Source: Ectocarpus siliculosus (Eukaryota > Sar > Phaeophyceae > Ectocarpales > Ectocarpaceae). Taken from it: DNA of 20,792 bases. This document shows, one piece after another, positions 1-10,447 of the stretch (positions are counted from its first letter, which is position 1; each line of letters begins with the position of its first letter). The stretch is from positions 2,096,163-2,116,954 of the forward strand of contig FN649741.1 of the NCBI GenBank assembly GCA_000310025.1, in the 5' to 3' direction. The notes beneath the pieces were generated by a model. The model did no database searches, had not been told where the DNA came from, and saw only the letters and a program-made list of their open reading frames with translations. The position numbers and the translations under genes were made by a program.

Positions 1-385
1 GTTCAGGTTGGGCCCCACCCTTTTCCCCAGGTTTTTTGGGTAGCCGGAAAAAGGGGGAAATTTTTTTTGGCCAACCCTCCCCCCAAGGGGGGGGGGGGGC
101 CTTGGGGTTTTCCGGGGAGTGGGGGGAAAAATATTTCTTTTGGCCACAAACCCGCCCCTGTGGGCCCGGAAAAAATTTGTTTTTGGGGTTCCTTCCCCCC
201 CACCCACTTGGGCCCTTGTGAAAAAACATTCCAGGGTTTTTTGGGGATTTTTGGAACCCCCCCCCCCCCTCCCCTTGGGGGGGGAAAAATTTTTAATTTT
301 TGGGGGAGGTTTTGTTCTTTAGCCATCCCCAAGAAGGTAAGCCCTGGGGGAAAGGGGGGACCCCCGGGGGGGGGGGGGGGCGCTG
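1..385. other. Low-quality contig end
   Basis: Almost the whole stretch is runs of one base (long G, C, T and A blocks), very unlike the sequence after about 385. The open frames here encode only Pro/Gly/Phe/Lys-rich strings that follow from the homopolymers. I read this as an untrimmed read tail, so no gene is called. The missing 5' exon of ispH may lie here or beyond. Confidence 0.8.
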
Positions 386-793
386 CGTGGCGGGTCTCTG
401 TGATACGTTCTGAGACGTTGCTCAGACGTCGCTCAGACGTCACGCGTTCGCTGTCTGCGAAGAAGGGGTTGGTTTTCTATCTAGCTGTGACAGGGAAGAA
501 CCACGACTCTGTGGCACGTGAGCGGAGCTACTGTAGTATCAATGGAGGGGTGTGTACCCGGCCCGACGGGGGGGCTGGGGATGGTACTAGTTTATATTTT
601 CGGCGTGGGTATCAAGACACGTTTTCTGGGCTTATGTTTTCGCCCAGTTTCTCCACCTGGGAAAGAATAAAGGAACACCCGACCTACCTACTACGGAGAC
701 CGTGCGTTAGGCGCCAAGTGGATTTTGTCCGTTCATGAGCACTGACAGCTCGAAATGATGATGCCTGCTCCCCCGTTGCCTGTGGTGTCGCAG
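386..793. other. 5' flank or first intron of ispH
   Basis: No recognisable exon was found here. A conserved block found in plant IspH just upstream of the first exon seen (a segment around an Asn-Tyr-Asn-Arg motif) is absent from all three forward frames. A pyrimidine-rich tract followed by a CAG at 791-793 looks like a splice acceptor, so this stretch is probably intron with the targeting exon further upstream. An in-frame ATG at 755 is the alternative start. Confidence 0.45.
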
Positions 794-3700
794 GAGGACG
801 TTTCGGCGCTCATGTCGGACGAGTTCACGAGCGACATCATCTCGGAGTTCAAGGAGAACAAGGGCAGCATCACGAGGGGTGACACGACCTTCAAGCTCGC
901 CGAGTACTACGGCTTCTGCTGGGGGGTGGAGAGGGCGGTAGCCATGGCGTTCCAGGCCAGAAAGCACTTCCCCGACAAGGTAATGACGACATTGGTGGTT
1001 CCTTTCCCCTCAGACACCTCTGTTGTGTCCAAACACGACGGCTCTAAACTTGGCACCCTTGTTTCGTGCCAGCTTGCCTCGAGATCTTCACACGCAGACT
1101 TGGGCGCCCGGGTTTTGTACATGCCGGACGAAAATTTCCCTCCTTTTGCATTGGCTATTCCCCCCAGGAGGACGGTTCCTGTCGTAGTGCAGCGTGCCTG
1201 TTGATGGTGGGTAAAAAACCATCACCGGCGCGGTTTTGTGTTCTTCTTGAGTTTCTCCACATCTACGATGTGGTTGGCGCGTCGAGTTCGGCAATATCCA
1301 CTCACGGAAGCGTATGGCCGACTTTTTTCGCGGTGTTTGTCTCTCTCCGTTGCCATTTTCTCCCTGCGTTGCCAGACTATGCACATCACGAACGAGCTGA
1401 TCCATAACCCGGGAGTCAACGAGAAGCTGGATGAAATGGGCGTCAACTTTGTGCCAGGTCTGGGTGACAGTAGCTGCTCAGATAAAATTGTCCACAGGTG
1501 TCGTTTATCTCTGGTGTTGACTGACCACATTATGAAGTCGTTGCCGAAGAGGAGCAACATGCTTGTGGTTGCTGCTGTGTGTATTTCTTTGCTCTGTTGG
1601 GCGGCTTGGGCGGCAGCAGTGCCGGTCGGTGGACCATACGACGGTACAATTAATTTTGCCAGCCTGGCGTGATTTATTCTCGCGTTTTGTTGTTTCTGTC
1701 GTGGAAGGTGGCGTTCGTTCTGTCGTGTTTTTCCTTTTGGCGCACGGCGCTCGCGCTTTTCGTGCAAGTAAATTTAGCGTTGCGTTGGGATTGTTTGGAC
1801 GGGCCCTGGAAGTATCTAGAATGTATCCACGACAGCAGTCGTTGTTGGCGTTTCTTCTCCTCGTCTCGCCCCACTTGAGGGCATCAACATCCGCCCGATG
1901 GTTTTCAGTCTCACCCCCCGCCTCTTGCATTGTCGGCATTGCTCTCTCCCCCATCACCCCCTCTCCCGTAAATCTCAGTGAGCGACAAGGGCGGCAAGGA
2001 CCTGGAGACGATCGATGACGGAGACGTTGTGATCCTTCCGGCGTTCGGCGCGTCCCTCGAGGAGATGCAGACGCTCGACGAGAAGAACGTGCAAGTGGTA
2101 GACACGACCTGCCCCTGGGTGAGCAAGGTGTGGAACACGGTCGACAAGCACACCAAGGCGCAGTTCACCTCGGTGATCCACGGCAAGTGGGCCCACGAGG
2201 AAACGGTGGCGACGGCCTCCTTCTGCGACAAGTACCTGGTGGTGAAGAACATGGCCGAGGCCGAGTACGTTGCCGCGTACATCGCCAACGGGGGCGGCGA
2301 CAAGGCGGAGTTCATGGAGAAGTTCAAGAACGCCATGTCGGAGGGCTTCGACCCGGACGTGGACCTGGTGAAGGTAGGGCTCGCCAACCAGACGACCATG
2401 TACAAGCGCGAGACCCGCGACATCGGGAAGCTGTTTGAGAAGACGCTCATGGAGAAGTACGGCCCGGCAGAGGTCGGGGAGCACTGGATGGCGTTCGACA
2501 CCATCTGCGACGCGACACAGGAGCGGCAGGTAAGGCGGGAAGAGGGGGGTTCGGGCGGCGGTGAACCAGGAAGGGATTGTAGTTTTGGTGACTCAAACGC
2601 GGTGGCAATTTCATGTGGAAGGAGTTTGATAGCGATGGGGGGGGGGGGGTGTACTCATAGTCGTGCATGCCGTAGTCGTTAGACCATTGACCTCGCATCC
2701 CTACAAAGCCGGGACGGAGCACGCCGGGTTCTAACCGGACCAGGCTCTCACATCACCAAGCGCGAAGCGCCGTGAGGTATTCGGCGAGTCGCATGAAGGG
2801 TGCGCTGCATCCTGCTAAGGGTCGGGGGGAGGTTGTTTGCTTTCTATGAGGGCTGCTGCTGCTGCTTTGTGTGTTTTGTTGCTGGTTTTGCGGCGATCGG
2901 TCACCTGCTCTCTTTGCCCATGTGCATCGGTCCCGGCGTCACATCGAAGGACAAGACTCTTGTTTCGTTCCGGTTCGACGTTAGCCGGTACCTCTCGGTG
3001 CTTCCACCGGTACTGCTGGCTCGCAGCGCTGGTTCTGTACTGGTGCGAAGCTGGTTGTACAGTTCGATGCCGCCAAAGGTCTGTTCTACTGCGGCTGCCG
3101 CCACTGCTGTGCGTATGCGTTCACATGTATTTCGTTCAGCACACTCATCGTTGTCCTTGCCGTACCGTGTACTGACGCTGCTGCTGCTGCTGCTGCTGCT
3201 TCGCGTACGTACGTGCTTCGACTGCGGACAGGACGCCATCTTGGAGCTGGTGGAGGAAGAGATCGACCTCATGCTGGTCGTGGGAGGGTGGGACTCGTCC
3301 AACACGCAGCACCTCGCGGAGATCTCCGCCAACAAGGGCATCCCGACGTTCTGGGTCAACAAGGCTAACTGCGTCAAGCCGGACGGGTCGATCGCCCACG
3401 TCGACCCTCACTCCATGGAGGAGCTGCGCACCGAGAACTTCCTGCCCGCGGGGGAGATCGTGATCGGAGTCACCTCCGGCGCGTCCACCCCGGACGCCTA
3501 CATGGAGCAGGTGCGGAGACGGGACTCGGTGTCTGGATGGGGGGGAGGGGGGGGGGGGTGCTCTTGGGCTGTTTTCCCCGCGCTCTGAGCGAAACACCGA
3601 AGCAGCAGCAGTTGCAGTGACTCGCTTGGGTGCGCCAATTCGGTGGCCTTGCGTTTTTCTGCGCCTTGCTCTCCTTCCGACTCTCTTTGCTCTATGTTGG

Positions 3701-4234
3701 CGTTGGCGTGATCTGCAGTGGTTCGAGCAGACCGAATTTTGTTGGTCTTGGGAGTGAGTCGCTGAACTGTTCGTTTGGTCTGGGCGCAGATAGTCGGGGA
3801 GGGGATGCCGGGGCACTTGCTCTCGCGCCCTTGGGTCGTGTTGCGCGCCCCCCCGTAACACGAAGGCCATGGAGGTCGGGTCGGAGAATCTGTGAAGGCG
3901 GTGTGTTTGTGGGGTGCATGGGACGCGATGAGGGTCCCACGCTGGCATACACGTCTAGCGTTGTGCGCTGCGCAGGTGTAGCGAACGGACGCCTGCCGAA
4001 TGCTGGAGGGAGTTCCGTTTCATGCTGCAGAAAGCTTCGCTTTCTCAAGAGTTTGCCATGCGTGGTGGTCATGTTCGCATACTTGTCATTTTGCCGCATT
4101 CTCCTCTGCTGAAACGTCACTTACCTCTCTTTCTGTTCGTGCCCGTTGACTCTGGAATCCCCGGCACTGATGCTTGTCTCATGCAGGCGGTGGAGAACAT
4201 CTCGATGCTCAAGAAGCTGGCAGCAGCGGCTTAA
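794..4234 (+). CDS. 4-hydroxy-3-methylbut-2-enyl diphosphate reductase (IspH/LytB), plastid type, 5 exons, 5' partial
   Basis: IspH is the [4Fe-4S] enzyme that reduces HMBPP to IPP and DMAPP, the last step of the plastid MEP pathway. Exons are 794-979, 1376-1457, 1979-2529, 3232-3510 and 4187-4234; all introns are GT-AG (396, 521, 702 and 676 bp) and phases join without a break. Counted from the in-frame ATG at 755 the protein is 394 residues. The three cluster cysteines are visible: Cys55 in GFCWGVERA, Cys147 in VDTTCPWV and Cys279 in [10 protein letters not shown]. Substrate-site residues are also present: His85 in ELIHNP, His170 and His175-Glu176 in [15 protein letters not shown] at 308-311 and SGASTPD at 368-374. 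The order and the long exon 3 match the plant/cyanobacterial subgroup rather than the shorter E. coli form. The C-terminus is a 15-residue exon ending LKKLAAAA. The plastid transit peptide is not seen: either it sits in an upstream exon spliced to 794, or translation starts at 755. Exon 1 as given uses the acceptor at 792-793. Confidence 0.93.
3178..3198 (+). repeat. (CTG)7 microsatellite in ispH intron 3
   Basis: Seven perfect CTG units lie about 30 bp upstream of the exon 4 acceptor. A shorter CTG-rich run is also present near 2848 in the same intron. Other CTG tracts occur at 15986 and 16670. Confidence 0.9.
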
Positions 4235-6475
4235 TCTGGGCGCGACCGTTGGTAGGATGTGATGCCCGGAAACCAAGTGTTTGGCCAGGACGGGCGCACG
4301 CAACCCCACCAATAATTGCCATGCGCACCGTGCGCACAGGGCCACAGGGGGCGAGCGGTGTGGCCCGGGGTCGGGAGACGCCATGATATTTACTGGTGCA
4401 CCGCCGAAGGTTGCATGTACCTGGTACGCGGAAGGCTTCGTTGTTGTTTTTTGTCTTCTGGTGTCTTTTCGTTGTTTGGGGAGCCCTGTTTTCGGCTATT
4501 TCCCGAGATTTTTGTCGCGAGGACGTGACATTTCAGCGGGAAACGCACTCTTCTTCTTCGGAGAATGGCTTGGCGGGGAGGGGGGAGCAGCCGAGCACCA
4601 AGCAGGCATGAAGAGAAATAGGGAGCGCGAGAGAGAAAGCAGACTTGGGTTAGGGTTAACCGTGTTCCCGCTACGCCGCTGCCGGCGGTGTTGGTGTTGT
4701 TTGTTAGTCGGGTATGTTCGGGTATGTTGCACGAAAGAGCTGCACGAGATACAAAAACGTCGGGTGAACAACCACACAAGCGAGCGCTCTTCTGAGGAGG
4801 TGCACCGAAATTTTTGTGTTGGAGTGTGATCTGGTTGCCCCCAAACTTGGGATGTGTACCATAGAAACACGCGGAATACGCGTCAACACTAAGCCAGAGG
4901 TTGCGCGTCGTTCGTCATTTTGGTACTCAATGGTCAGCAGATGACAAGATATGACAGACAGTAATTTAGCATGAACCGCCTTCCTTTCCGGTTTTGCACT
5001 ATCGATCCATGTGTTGGTGTGAGAAAAGACCACGCAAAGGCGCTCCTGTGAGGAGCTAGGAATAGCGCATTCATCACAGCTGGTTCGTAACTTGCCCCCG
5101 GCAAGCATGGATCGTGGGTGAGACCCTCATGGCGCACGAAGAGAGGCCACCTCTCGCGAAACTGTTGAGAAAGCTTGAGCTGAATCTCTCGCTGATTGTG
5201 TTGATTCAGTTTCCTGTGTTAGTATATATTAGTATCGTATTGGAAGACACGGGCGGTGGATGATGGAAAAAGTGAAAACAAGGCCGTATGTACTGTTCTC
5301 GAAATAACGAACCAACGTCCATTTTTTTATCACGCGGGACAGAGTGTGTTTGTCGGCAAATTCCTCACGAGCCTCGCCGTCGGTTTTGGCGACATCTGGG
5401 ATTAAAGGGCAAAGACCGCGGTGTTGCTCGTGCTGTTCCTCAATTGTGCGCAGCACATTTGTCAGAGAGGCAACAGGAAAAGAGCAGGTAGCCGCAGAAA
5501 AGTACCGCGATTTTGTTGATATTCTTGCAACGAGTGGACCATCGGTCCCTTCTGAATTCTCCGCGCCCGCCCACCCAATGCGATTGCTCACGAATGGGAG
5601 GCAAGGGAAGGCGAGTAAGGGAAATGGGTAAGGTAGAATGGGGAGACGTGCGATCTGATTAATCATGTCTCAACCCGCCCTCGCTTCTCCGCGATTGCTC
5701 TCTTCGTGTGACTGCAGCCGTTTCCCCGCTTACCGTACGTTCGCGATCTGCTATGTACAATAGTTTCCTCTGCCCTTGTGCTGCGTAGCCACAAATCTCT
5801 CCGCCCCCAATAGCAGTTATGTGTTCGTCCTCCTCGCTCGGCGCTTCTTGGCATTATTATTGTCTTCCGTGTCGTGGACAAATCGAAGAAAAACAGCACC
5901 GACAGCCATATGGCAGCGTCCAACATGCATACACGAAGAACAAGAGGCACGAGGAGACCAACAACATGGAGAATCACTTATTCACCTTCGTTCGCGTACC
6001 GGACGTCACGACCAAAAGCAACTCCGCGGGGCCTCACTCTATTGGAAGCAAGTTGGTGATCGACACTCAGTATCTAACCCCCTTTCAACCCCGAATGGAA
6101 TGAGAGCATAATCACGCGTTTCCCGACGCCCACATCAGTCGCGATCCCTCTCGCAGGTTCCTCCGCCTGGAGGTGTGTGTGGAATCAGCCCAAAATCGGG
6201 GCTGCTGGTTGGCTGTACGGGGTCCGTTGTCGCAGATCTTCGCTCAGTCCAGATCCCACGGCTACCGTTTCCCAATCAGCAACAGCCGCACAAGCGTAAA
6301 AGAAGTCCCTTCTTCTTCCCTGCACATGGCAAGCATTAACAGCAGGGGAACAGCAGTCAAACCGCTGGACACGGCAGTTGTACAAATCGTGTCGCAACAC
6401 CAACGAGGGTGGCAGATGCAAGAGCGTAACTGCCGGGCCAACCACCTTTAACTTGCCTCGGTTTCCTTCTTCAAG
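4235..6475. other. Intergenic stretch, no confident gene
   Basis: This holds the 3' flank of ispH and about 2 kb in which open frames on both strands lack splice-bounded, GC3-rich coding signal. The best frames are 5344-5631 (+) and 5229-5666 (-). They overlap each other, and neither shows a motif I recognise. A single pair of telomere-like units sits at 4647-4661. Confidence 0.5.
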
Positions 6476-6608
6476 TGCAACGACTCGTACATCCAGGTGG
6501 CCCGTTCCTCTGCCTACTTCTTCGACACGGGCCTGGGTGATCCGATGTTCGTCGAGGGTGGCATTCTGTCGATCTGCCGCACGAGTTGCAAGTTCACGGC
6601 GGGAAACG
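6476..6608 (+). CDS. Orphan exon, unknown product
   Basis: After a pyrimidine-rich tract ending TTCAAG, a frame opens with CNDSYIQVARSSAYFF and runs through FVEGGILSICRTSC to FTAGNG. About four fifths of its codons end in G or C, as in the ispH and Lon exons and unlike its surroundings. A possible GT donor follows at 6609; without it the frame stays open to a TGA at 6695-6697, but codon bias drops after 6610. I do not recognise the family. The pattern of short hydrophobic stretches with Cys and Gly could suit an extracellular beta-rich protein, but that is a guess. No companion exon was identified on either side. Confidence 0.4.
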
Positions 6609-6610
6609 GT

Positions 6611-7045
6611 TACGAAAGAGAAGAACATGCAAGGGCCATGAGGACAACATATTTTTTGTGTTTTTCATGCACCAACGATGCAAGAAAACAAGCATGAGAC
6701 ACGCCGTCATTGCCACAGGGAGTTACGCAAGCGGTCGACGTGAAAATGACGGGCTTCTCATCGCAAGGAAAGGTTGGGTGTGGACAACCCAGAGGGTGTC
6801 TCGTTGACAAAAATTCTCCTGAGTCGGCCGTTGGTCACGGACTCAACCCGAATCCTATTGCGATAAAAAAATGCCATAATGTTCAAGTTTCCAACATGTC
6901 AGCAGTCATCGGGCAGATCATCAACACAGTTTCCGTACACCAAATATTAGGTCGACCACCAGTTCACATTTGGTGGCCTTGGTTTTGCTTTTGTTGCGAA
7001 AACGAGTTGAGCCCATGGGAGTTCGCAGATACTGGTGTACGTCAA
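6611..7045. other. Non-coding or unresolved
   Basis: Lower GC and A/T-rich patches. No open frame with coding bias and no clear repeat was seen. It could be intron of either the 6476 exon (+) or the 7198 candidate (-). Confidence 0.4.
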
Positions 7046-7198
7046 GAGCGCACCTGGGTTCTCCATGTCGTGCATGAATTCATTCAAGGTCTTGGTCTTC
7101 CGCTCCTGAGCGAGAAGCTGCCCTCCTCCTACAATCGGTTGCCGTTGGGCAGTTGAGAACAGGGAAGAACGCGTGGCGAGCGTCGGGCGACGCAACAT
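7046..7198 (-). CDS. Possible first exon, mitochondrial-like N-terminus, unknown product
   Basis: From an ATG at 7198 (minus strand) the frame begins MLRRPTLATRSSLFSTAQRQ. This is rich in Arg, Ser, Thr and Ala and lacks acidic residues, as in mitochondrial presequences. It continues through LLAQERKTKTLNEFMHDMEN to a potential GT donor just after 'ACCCAG' near 7046. Unspliced, it would stop after 83 residues. No downstream exon was found, so both the gene and its targeting are uncertain. It starts about 470 bp downstream of the stop of the coiled-coil gene on the same strand. Confidence 0.3.
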
Positions 7199-7671
7199 CT
7201 ATTTGGTGCCACCGCCGTCTGGCCTGCACGAAACAAGCCGCATATGATGAGAAAAAAATCGCGATGGGTTCCAGGTGTGCCGGGCCAAACGTACAACGCC
7301 ACGGGTAATTATGTGAAACCCCCAAGGAAAGGAAAAGCCAACCGAAAATGTCTGACACTCTGCGATGTGAATACTCACCTCCCTCGACAGATGGTGCGAG
7401 GCAACACCAACACTCACCGGCATCCACGGAGTCACCCGGGTCACCTTGAGACTTTGGGAGGCGTTTCACGAAAGTGGCAACCTAACACGGAGTGACATCA
7501 AAACATGCAAACGAAAGACGCTTTATTCTCAGATGCTTGCCTCAAGCAACAGGGCGAGGTCGTCAGAGGGGTCAAGCAAAATAGCGAGGCTCATAGTCCC
7601 ATGGGAATGGGGCCTTTCATCATACCGAAGCGATTGATCATTATGCTTACCTGACCCTGGAGGTCTTTGTT
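7199..7671. other. Spacer between two minus-strand candidates
   Basis: Contains the probable 3' flank of the coiled-coil gene (stop at 7672-7674) and the upstream flank of the 7198 start. The minus-strand open frame across it (7080-7469) has no family motif and weak codon bias. Confidence 0.35.
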
Positions 7672-7905
7672 TTAAGCTTTCAGTGCTTCCAGTTCGGCGT
7701 AGTGCTTCTCCTTGTCAGCTTTCAGTGCCTCCAGTTTTGCGGAGTGCTTCTCCTTGTCAGCTTTCAATGATTCCAGCTCAGCCAGGTTTCCGTCGTGGGT
7801 TGGCACTGACACGGGAGATCGAACAAGACCTCCGCCCCATGCGCTCGAGGTTTCGGCAGGTCGGATGTCGGCCTCGGGAAGAACTACGTATACCAGAAGG
7901 CTAAC
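7672..7905 (-). CDS. Terminal exon with 14-residue coiled-coil repeat
   Basis: The minus-strand frame opens after a CAG acceptor at 7906-7908 and runs 77 codons to TAA (7674-7672). The first part includes a short hydrophobic patch (SLLVYVVLPEADIRP) and a Gly/Ser/Pro linker. The last third is two full copies and one partial copy of a 42-bp unit encoding LExLKADKEKHxAx, a charged 14-residue (two-heptad) repeat expected to form a coiled coil. Copies differ at synonymous and non-synonymous positions, so this is not merely recent slippage. The frame joins in phase 0 to the candidate exon at 8149-8241. Function unknown; coiled-coil oligomerisation is inference. Confidence 0.5.
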   Translation of the reverse strand, partial: VSLLVYVVLPEADIRPAETSSAWGGGLVRSPVSVPTHDGNLAELESLKADKEKHSAKLEALKADKEKHYAELEALKA

Positions 7906-8148
7906 CTGGATCGCCCAACAAGCAGAGTTCTTAACAAAATCGCCTAAGAAATTACTTCACTTCGAAGTAGCATTTTTCTGTCAAATTGCCTACAAGCGTC
8001 GTCGATCCTAACCAAAATCGAATTTCGCGCCCGTGGTGATGCTGCTCAAAGTCGAACGAAAACGTCGTTAGTCAAGCGAACCATCGGAGGGCCACACGCA
8101 GGACAAGTCACGACGACGGTTCGGTTCGCTCGTAGATAAGCGTTGTAC

Positions 8149-8241
8149 CTTTGCCCCGGTGTCGTTCGCGCCCTGAGGGCAATCCTGACCCACTGCCGTC
8201 AAAATCTTGCGCAGATGTCGCTTGCCAAGCCGGCTCCCAGC
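8149..8241 (-). CDS. Candidate internal exon, unknown product
   Basis: A 93-bp block on the minus strand is bounded by a pyrimidine-rich CAG acceptor and a GT donor. In phase 0 it reads AGSRLGKRHLRKILTAVGQD and on to DTGAK, basic then polar. A second frame is also open across it, so the reading frame rests only on phase agreement with the neighbouring candidates. Confidence 0.3.
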
Positions 8242-8374
8242 CTGGAGGGACATGAGGGCACACAAGAAAAATCGCCGGACAAATATGGATATCCCAACCA
8301 AATAACGGCGTTCCGTGGATCACACAAGGTCGCAGCGCCTACATACCGTGTACCTGCACCACATTGGGTCTTAC

Positions 8375-8601
8375 CGTTTCTCTACGGTCGCTAGGCTCGT
8401 AATTCGTAACCTCTTCGATAAACCACTCCATGACGGCTTCCTCGCTCACACCGTCTGTCAAGACGCCAAATTTGGATCCACCTGGAACACGAGAAACACG
8501 ATCGAGTACCATAAAACACAATTCTTCGGTCGAGGCGGTGCATCTTGTGCTGGCGATGAGGGTTCGACATACATCAAGCGGCAGAGAAACGCAAGCTTCT
8601 T
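8375..8601 (-). CDS. Candidate internal exon, unknown product
   Basis: The minus-strand frame contains VSLPLDVCRTLIASTRC, then GGSKFGVLTDGVSEEAVMEW and FIEEVTNYEPS, and ends at a good GTAAGA donor. The acidic, aliphatic composition looks coding. The 5' boundary is weak: the only acceptors are AG dinucleotides near 8602-8605 without a pyrimidine tract. A second frame (beginning DVDLVGHRYVHTPVREHEEK near 8661) is open over the upstream half, which suggests either a frameshift (mutation or sequencing error) or a different exon start. Confidence 0.35.
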
Positions 8602-8787
8602 CTCTTCATGTTCGCGCACGGGAGTGTGCACGTACCGGTGGCCAACCAGGTCCACATCCATCGCGGATTAATCGTCTGCTAGCATGACAACCAGGAGAAT
8701 GCCCTCGGATTGCCCGACACCCTACACTCTCCCCGACGGTGCTGCACAGGAGCCTGTCACGGAGCAATATGGAGCCGATCGTCCTGT

Positions 8788-8892
8788 GCATCGTTGTGTC
8801 TGCCAACGTCATCGAATTCCCATGGCGCTTAGGGTCCAAGCATCGTTGTGTCTGCCGAACGTCATCGAATTCCCATGGCGCTTAGGGTCCAA
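8788..8892. repeat. Tandem duplication, two ~52-bp copies
   Basis: Unit 8788-8839 is repeated at 8840-8892 with a single-base insertion (CCAACG versus CCGAACG). Each copy contains an EcoRI-like GAATTC and an NcoI-like CCATGG. It lies in a stretch with no called exon, between the minus-strand candidates at 8375 and 9085. Confidence 0.95.
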
Positions 8893-9084
8893 GCAACTTG
8901 TGATACTGCACATCTTGACGACCAAACCTTGGCGAGGCCCTATGCTATTTTATACATGGCGTGATTTGGGCCGTATGTACACACACAGCGCATACGCACG
9001 CAGCCTTGCATTCACCAAGGCACGATTGGCCACGGGCAAGAACCAAGTCCTTGGACCTTAGGCCATTGTCAAACATTCCCTCAC

Positions 9085-9304
9085 CTGCCGCCCAGCCCAC
9101 ACCCGCTGCGTTGGGCGTGCGTTTTTCTTCGGCATCGTGGGACGTGGCGATAGGACCGTCTGGGAGACCGTCGGTGAGTCGTAGGGCCACCGTCCTCGCC
9201 AGCTTACAACACTCAACAGCATCCGGTGCTAAATCGCCTGTGAAGTCAGCCAGTCCGCCGACCAAGGGCACTGCGCCAGACATGAGCTGCAAGGCCGTCC
9301 CTCC
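9085..9304 (-). CDS. Candidate internal exon, hydrophobic helical segment
   Basis: On the minus strand the block runs from a CAG acceptor to a GTGAGG donor (220 bp, phase 0 in, phase 1 out). It starts GGTALQLMSGAVPLVGGLAD, then DLAPDAVECCKLARTVAL, and ends with a more polar part. The alternating small, aliphatic and charged residues resemble amphipathic helical adaptor regions found N-terminal to NTPase domains in some receptor-like proteins, but no family can be named. Its phase agrees with the exon at 10447-10053 upstream. Confidence 0.4.
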
Positions 9305-10052
9305 CTGCACGATGTCACAATATATCGGGTCGCTTTTCGGTTGGCAAAAAACACGAAGGGTATTGCACACGAAACAAAGGTCATTTCGCTTTTATCCAAT
9401 CCTATTTATTTCTTGGCGCGCTAGGTAGCACCTCTGGTACACGATGAGAGTACCTACCAGCGTCACAAAAAAATACTCATTCTAACGGGGAAAAATCGCT
9501 AGAAAGGTGCAGCGGTCCTTTGCTTTTCGACGTTAGACTCAACAGCGCATATTCAACAACAAGCGCTTGCTACGCAGTGTTGTCACGGCTGCCGTAGGGT
9601 TTGAACTCCTGACCTTTGCGCGATCCAAATTCTGCAAGATACCCTTAGGCCGACTGGGCGACGTATCGGTCAGCGCACCCATTTGCACGCATCTACCCAC
9701 GGCACCAACCTTGCCGATGGCACCGATTTTGCTCGTCGACACCAAGCCGCTGGCGACAACGACCTCTGATGGCAGTGTAGTACTCCGTGGGACCCCGGGC
9801 TAAGCCCGCCTCCTTCCGCTGTAAGCCCTCGTCCTCGGTATGTCTTGACTGTGCGCTCGAACAGCATCGCAAGATAGATAGTGTCAGCTCGAAAACAGCC
9901 TTGGGCACGCCAAGTACTTTGCAGCAGGCCAGGAGAGGGAGGACACCCGCAGTCGCGAGTAAGGGTACAACCTATCATGCTTCATGCGACGAAATTGTCC
10001 ACACTCAGCCCTGACCTACCGATGTTGTTGAGAAAGCGGACAACTCACTCAC

Positions 10053-10447
10053 CGTCATCTCGCCCAGAGTCTTGGCCATCGCTACCAGCCTGTCGAGCTC
10101 CCGCAGCTTTTCCCTGTCGGTGAGCTCAGTGCCGAGACGAACGGATTCAGGGGCAGGTTTTCCGAGGAGGCGTTTTACGTCCTCAAACTTTCCAAGGTTT
10201 TCTCGAGTGAGCTCCTCCACCGCGGGGAAGGAAGCTACCTGCACCCGAAACTCGTGCTCCGTATCGCCCCCCCCTGACGAGGACACACGTCCATCGGCAG
10301 TGGGGTTTGCTCCCCCCGACTGAAAGCTTGCGTGCTCCTGGGCCCCACTCTGCTCGACGATTTTCTGCTTGGACCGTTTCTGCTCCGCTGACTCTTTTCG
10401 CAGCCGGGCTGTCCACTGCGAAAGTGACTGGTCATCCGTAGGCCCCC
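10053..10447 (-). CDS. Internal exon of an unrecognised minus-strand gene
   Basis: This is the best-supported exon of the gene: 395 bp on the minus strand between a pyrimidine-rich GCAG acceptor at 10448-10451 and a GTGAGT donor at 10052-10047. It reads through QSLSQWTARLRKESAEQKRS, a Ser/Gly-rich middle (about 35 residues), then FRVQVASFPAVEELTREN and TDREKLRELDRLVAMAKTLG. Charged helical segments flank a flexible linker. No P-loop or kinase motif is present. The incoming phase (two bases complete a Gly codon begun by a G) is exactly that left by the 72-bp minus-strand LRR exons, so an LRR N-terminus is possible. Function unknown. Confidence 0.55.

Noticed and set aside
67-738. Long plus-strand open frame (223 codons)
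   Set aside because: Its first half is translated homopolymer from the bad contig end, and the rest has no coding bias or motif.
1975-2484. Long minus-strand ORFs opposite ispH exon 3
   Set aside because: Shadow frames of a GC-rich exon; the plus-strand frame is clearly IspH.
4647-4661. Telomere-like GGGTTAGGGTTA
   Set aside because: Only two units, in ordinary intergenic sequence. Too short to indicate a telomere or an interstitial telomeric array.
5229-5666. Minus-strand ORF of 145 codons and overlapping plus-strand ORF 5344-5631
   Set aside because: The two compete for the same bases. Neither has splice-bounded structure, strong GC3 or a recognised motif.
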